A stretch of DNA of 64,000 nucleotides from NCBI RefSeq assembly GCF_005871185.1, contig NZ_SWKN01000011.1, positions 1-64,000 on the forward strand, in the 5' to 3' direction. Below the pieces are notes generated by a model that saw only the letters and a list, made by a program, of their open reading frames with translations, searched no databases and had not been told where the DNA came from. This document shows, in pieces, positions 61,031 to 64,000 of the stretch; within the stretch, counting starts at the first letter, position 1, and every line of letters begins with the position of its first letter. Source of the stretch: Limnobacter alexandrii. GTDB lineage: Bacteria; Pseudomonadota; Gammaproteobacteria; Burkholderiales; Burkholderiaceae_B. A program made the position numbers and the translations under genes.

Positions 61031-63001
61031 CTACAGGCTTGCCTGTAAAGAAGCTTGTAAATAGGACTGCTCAAATTCATCAAGGCTTGCGAATTCGGAA
61101 CTGGGTTTGTTGGATTGCAAGGCCGCACCGAAACGCAAAGTATTCAAGAGATTCAGTTCTCGCAAATAGGGTGATGTGGATTGCGAGGCAATTGGCGGCA
61201 AATTGGTTTTCAGGCCCAGCTCGCGCATGAGTTGTCCATCATTGGGGAAAAGCAAAATGAGGTGTGCCCTGGCCCGTGTCATTGCGACATAAAGCAGTCG
61301 GCGCTCCTCTTCATAAGCTGTTGTGGACTGAGTCAGAGGGTCCGAATAGGCACCCTTCTGGATTTCCGGGAGAAGTACAACATCCCACTCAAGCCCTTTG
61401 GCCTTGTGAATGCTGGTGAATATGACGGCTGGTTGATCTTTGGGTGTGAGCCCTTTTTCTGCCGACATGTTGATGAATGTCACAGCCTGGTCGATTGACA
61501 GGTCTAGCGAGTCGATCAGCTGGATGAATGCGCGTAGCGCGCGCATGGAATCCACACAGCTTGATAAGGGCGTTTGCGGGTCTATGGCACCCCAAATCCC
61601 CATGCTTTTAGTGACATCTCGAATCAAAGAGAGTGGCTTGAATCCCGGCGCTCTTCGCTTTTGAACAGCCTGAAATGCGTAATGAATTCTTCTGGACCAA
61701 GTGGGAGATGGATTGGCAAACTGAGCCAGTGTCTCATCAGCATTGGCCTTAATTTGATGGGGGTGCAAGAATGGCAACATAAAGCCGAGGGCACTAGCGA
61801 GATCAGTAAGGTCGCAGTGTTCTGAGTCTTCTGACCAAACGCGAAGGAGTGCGCACAAACCTTTCACAGCAAGGTTGTCGAAATACACCTGCCCACCATC
61901 AACTCGAAATGGAATACCGCGCAACATGAGATTCATGCACAGCTCGTGGGTTTGCCCGTAAGAGCGCACCAACACTGCGATGTCATTGAGCCCTACCCCT
62001 GTTTCCAAATGGGATTGAATGCACTGCCCTGCCACATCAGCGGGATTTGATGTTGGTGAATAAAGCTTGACGTGAGATTCGAGTCCGGGCGCTGCGATGG
62101 TGTGCTGACCGCTCCAATTTGGGGAACTGTGCATAAGCTTTGAGGACAAAGCAGCAACCACGGGGCCGTAACGAAATGTGGTACTCAGCGGATAAAGTTT
62201 GGCGTTCTGAAAGTGCTTGGCCAATTGCTCCGTCACGAACTGAGGCTTTGCCCCCAAGAAACCGTAAATACTCTGGTCGTAGTCGTAGACCACAGTGAAG
62301 TTTGACTCTGGAGCCTTTAAGCACATGGCCAATGTAATTTGAGCCCAGTTCATGTCCTGAGCTTCATCGATCATGATGTGATCAAAGTACTGGCTCATCT
62401 CATTAGATAGCTCCGTGTCGTTCTCAGTCAGCGACACCAAGCAGTACAAAAGATCAGCCTCAAATATCAGGTTGTATTTGCGACAGCGTTGCTGATAAAG
62501 CTCAAATGCAGCCTTGTCGAGCTGACTCACGTTAAGAGCCGGGTCTTGTTGAGAGCCCAACCCAAACAATCCATTGGATAAGCGACCGATGATGTCTGCC
62601 ACAAGCGTCGAAGTTAGATTCTGAGCGCCTTTGAACTTCTGAACGGTTTGATCGCATGAGATCTCATGACAGACCTGCATAAATTGGTCTGCTGTGCCTA
62701 TCGCGGACACGCGTTTGGGGTCACGAGCAACAAGCATCGCGTACGCAAAGCTGTGAAAAGTATGGATATGGACTGCGGTGCAGTCTACGGATTCGGTTTT
62801 GGATAGTCGCTCAATGAATTGTTGCCTGACGGTGCGGTTAAACATCAAGGCAATGATTCGCGATGGTTGCGCGCCGGATTCAATGAGGTGTTGAATCCTA
62901 GCAACTAGCAAAGTTGTTTTGCCCGAACCAGGGCAGGCTTGCACAAGCACACACTGTTCTCTGGCTTGGACTGCGGCGAGCTGTTGTTTGGTGAGTGACA
63001 T
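61031..63001 (-). CDS. UvrD/Rep-type DNA helicase (second copy)
   Basis: A 656-residue SF1A helicase with motif I PGSGKTT (about 24-30), Ia ALMFNRTVRQQF, motif II MIDEAQDMNW (about 212), motif III YDYDQSIYGFLG, motif V SIHKAKGLEWD and motif VI LLYVAMTRAR. It is distinct in sequence from the copy at 51547-53346. It may repair or unwind the element DNA. It is transcribed leftward toward the bactofilin operon box. Confidence 0.92.
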   Translation of the reverse strand: MSLTKQQLAAVQAREQCVLVQACPGSGKTTLLVARIQHLIESGAQPSRIIALMFNRTVRQQFIERLSKTESVDCTAVHIHTFHSFAYAMLVARDPKRVSAIGTADQFMQVCHEISCDQTVQKFKGAQNLTSTLVADIIGRLSNGLFGLGSQQDPALNVSQLDKAAFELYQQRCRKYNLIFEADLLYCLVSLTENDTELSNEMSQYFDHIMIDEAQDMNWAQITLAMCLKAPESNFTVVYDYDQSIYGFLGAKPQFVTEQLAKHFQNAKLYPLSTTFRYGPVVAALSSKLMHSSPNWSGQHTIAAPGLESHVKLYSPTSNPADVAGQCIQSHLETGVGLNDIAVLVRSYGQTHELCMNLMLRGIPFRVDGGQVYFDNLAVKGLCALLRVWSEDSEHCDLTDLASALGFMLPFLHPHQIKANADETLAQFANPSPTWSRRIHYAFQAVQKRRAPGFKPLSLIRDVTKSMGIWGAIDPQTPLSSCVDSMRALRAFIQLIDSLDLSIDQAVTFINMSAEKGLTPKDQPAVIFTSIHKAKGLEWDVVLLPEIQKGAYSDPLTQSTTAYEEERRLLYVAMTRARAHLILLFPNDGQLMRELGLKTNLPPIASQSTSPYLRELNLLNTLRFGAALQSNKPSSEFASLDEFEQSYLQASLQASL

Positions 63002-63055
63002 GATGGAAAGTTCTCCTTTCCATCCTTTTTACAGGGAAAGTCAATTCGCGCAAGT

Positions 63056-64000
63056 TCAGACGATTTTCAGGTGGCCACGTTGCTTTGTTGTACCGTTCTG
63101 AATTGAAGTATCGGACTGATCAGTTGTATCTTCGTTTTTTGGTTGTTCTGCAATGGCCTTCTGGTAGACAGGATTTGAGTGAAACCGCTGCTCAAAGAAG
63201 TGCTTAATTTTGCCCAAGATCATCGGGGCACAAATCCAGCCAGAAATCTTGAGTTGCTTGAAAACCTTGCCTTGGCTGTCCAAGAACCCGATGCTGGCTG
63301 AAACTGGATTCTCGAACCGATCAATCTTCACCGGCCCAACCGAACGGCCGGATTTGAAATTTCGTGAAATCTCAATGGCTGTATCGGCAATTAACGCGGC
63401 CATGCCCGACGCAAAAGTGGAGTACATCAATACTTGTACGGGCCATGATCCCGTGTGACCTGACGGAAAATGTGTATTCAGAAAGGCCTCGACCGGTGTT
63501 TTGGCTGGTTTCAATACGTTGCCCGTTTCAGACAATTCGGCTTGGCTGCTAATCGGAACACACTCAATTGAAAACACTGCACTCATATAGCCTTCGGGCT
63601 GTGAGGGGAAGCCGGTTTGAATAATCTCATCACGCATGATGGGCTTTTCGGTGAGCCAAGTCTCTGTCAAGCAACGATAGATGTAGTTAATTTGGTGAGG
63701 GCCAAAGGCCAACAGTTCGCGAAGTGTGAATATTTGCGGAAATGCGAAACTTCTAACGCCCGATTGGTTGTCGGAGGTCGTCATGAATGCATCATTTAAA
63801 CGCTGAACATCGGGAATATACCGAAAATCATGCAAATCGAGATGCGCCTTGGAAATGGCCATGGTGTGCATTCTCAGGCTTACCCGATGGAGTCCGCTTG
63901 GAGTTTTGAAGCCCTGAATAAACATGGCTTGAAATTGATTCATCAAGCGATCATGGTCAATCAGATGCAGGCGAGCATCAAGGTATGGCTTGTGATGATT
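63056..64000 (-). CDS. unassigned protein, cut by window edge
   Basis: The leftward frame stays open to the end of the window (residues NHHKPYLDARLHLIDHD precede the first ATG at 63943, which lacks a ribosome-binding site), so the true start is likely beyond 64000. At least 314 residues. It has mixed strands and helices; near its centre it has a LMYSTFASGMAALIADTAIEI helix and ISGWICAPMILGKIKHFF. The C-terminal tail is Glu/Asp/Thr/Gln-rich and disordered. Family not recognised. Confidence 0.6.
   Translation of the reverse strand, partial: NHHKPYLDARLHLIDHDRLMNQFQAMFIQGFKTPSGLHRVSLRMHTMAISKAHLDLHDFRYIPDVQRLNDAFMTTSDNQSGVRSFAFPQIFTLRELLAFGPHQINYIYRCLTETWLTEKPIMRDEIIQTGFPSQPEGYMSAVFSIECVPISSQAELSETGNVLKPAKTPVEAFLNTHFPSGHTGSWPVQVLMYSTFASGMAALIADTAIEISRNFKSGRSVGPVKIDRFENPVSASIGFLDSQGKVFKQLKISGWICAPMILGKIKHFFEQRFHSNPVYQKAIAEQPKNEDTTDQSDTSIQNGTTKQRGHLKIV

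Overview
The window is one contiguous piece of a large mobile element, most likely a conjugative megaplasmid (an integrative element is possible because a tyrosine recombinase is present). It comes from a Gram-negative proteobacterium. Outer-membrane secretin, lipoproteins, a Trb-type transfer apparatus and a class II ribonucleotide reductase suggest Betaproteobacteria, but nothing in the window fixes the host. There are no rRNA, tRNA, insertion-sequence or antibiotic-resistance genes, and no replication initiator is visible, so the replication origin is probably elsewhere.

Layout. 1-0.3 kb: a GC-rich 43/44-bp tandem repeat array. 0.5-6.7 kb: mostly leftward accessory genes (DUF6283 protein, WGR-fused ATP-dependent DNA ligase, four unassigned proteins, one with a weak RAMP-like tail) and a tyrosine recombinase. 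6.7-8.06 kb: gene-free DNA holding a chain of small hairpins (possible structured RNA) and degenerate repeats next to parM. 8.06-9.9 kb: ParM-like actin, a small putative adaptor and a lytic transglycosylase. 10-11.1 kb: a Gly-rich lipoprotein. 11.2-19.8 kb: a type IVb (R64/TCP-like) pilus set pilS-R-Q-P-O-N plus a chimeric pilL-like gene. 19.8-31.2 kb: a Trb-type (VirB-like) type IV secretion system in the gene order of Ti-plasmid trb operons (trbB-C-D-E-J-L-F-G-I), interrupted by a membrane-anchored tandem AAA+ ATPase and two tiny membrane proteins. 31.3-35.7 kb: DUF4400 protein, TraD coupling protein and a MOBH/TraI_2 relaxase, with a divergent S24-like repressor at 35.8 kb. 36.5-50.1 kb: leftward DNA-metabolism module (primase/toprim, CobT-like VWA protein, DUF3150, class II ribonucleotide reductase, SSB, CobS-like AAA+ and unassigned partners), with hairpins in most gene boundaries. 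50.7-54.2 kb: rightward DUF1845-like protein, UvrD-type helicase and prepilin peptidase. 54.2-58.2 kb: leftward RecG-like helicase, TraB/Lnt-like membrane protein and one unassigned protein. 58.4-59 kb: two small rightward genes, one possibly ribbon-helix-helix. 59-61 kb: bactofilin and a PilP/GspC-like membrane protein. 61-64 kb: a second UvrD-type helicase and a gene running off the window edge.

How it works together. The relaxase, coupling protein and Trb channel form the DNA-transfer machine. The IVb pilus, whose pilin would be matured by the peptidase at 53.3 kb, probably serves mating in liquid or attachment. Primase, SSB, helicases, ligase and reductase could support replication and repair of transferred DNA.

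The main discovery candidate is a 27-bp near-palindromic box (GAAA at bases 2-5, A/T core, TTT at 23-25) found by eye at eight operon boundaries, typically 40-70 bp before a start codon. It suggests that pilus, transfer, relaxase, peptidase and bactofilin operons form one regulon. Other candidates are a VirB9-like/OmpA-like/TcpQ fusion linking the pilus and secretion system, the AAA+ ATPase inside the trb operon, and a possible large structured RNA before the recombinase.
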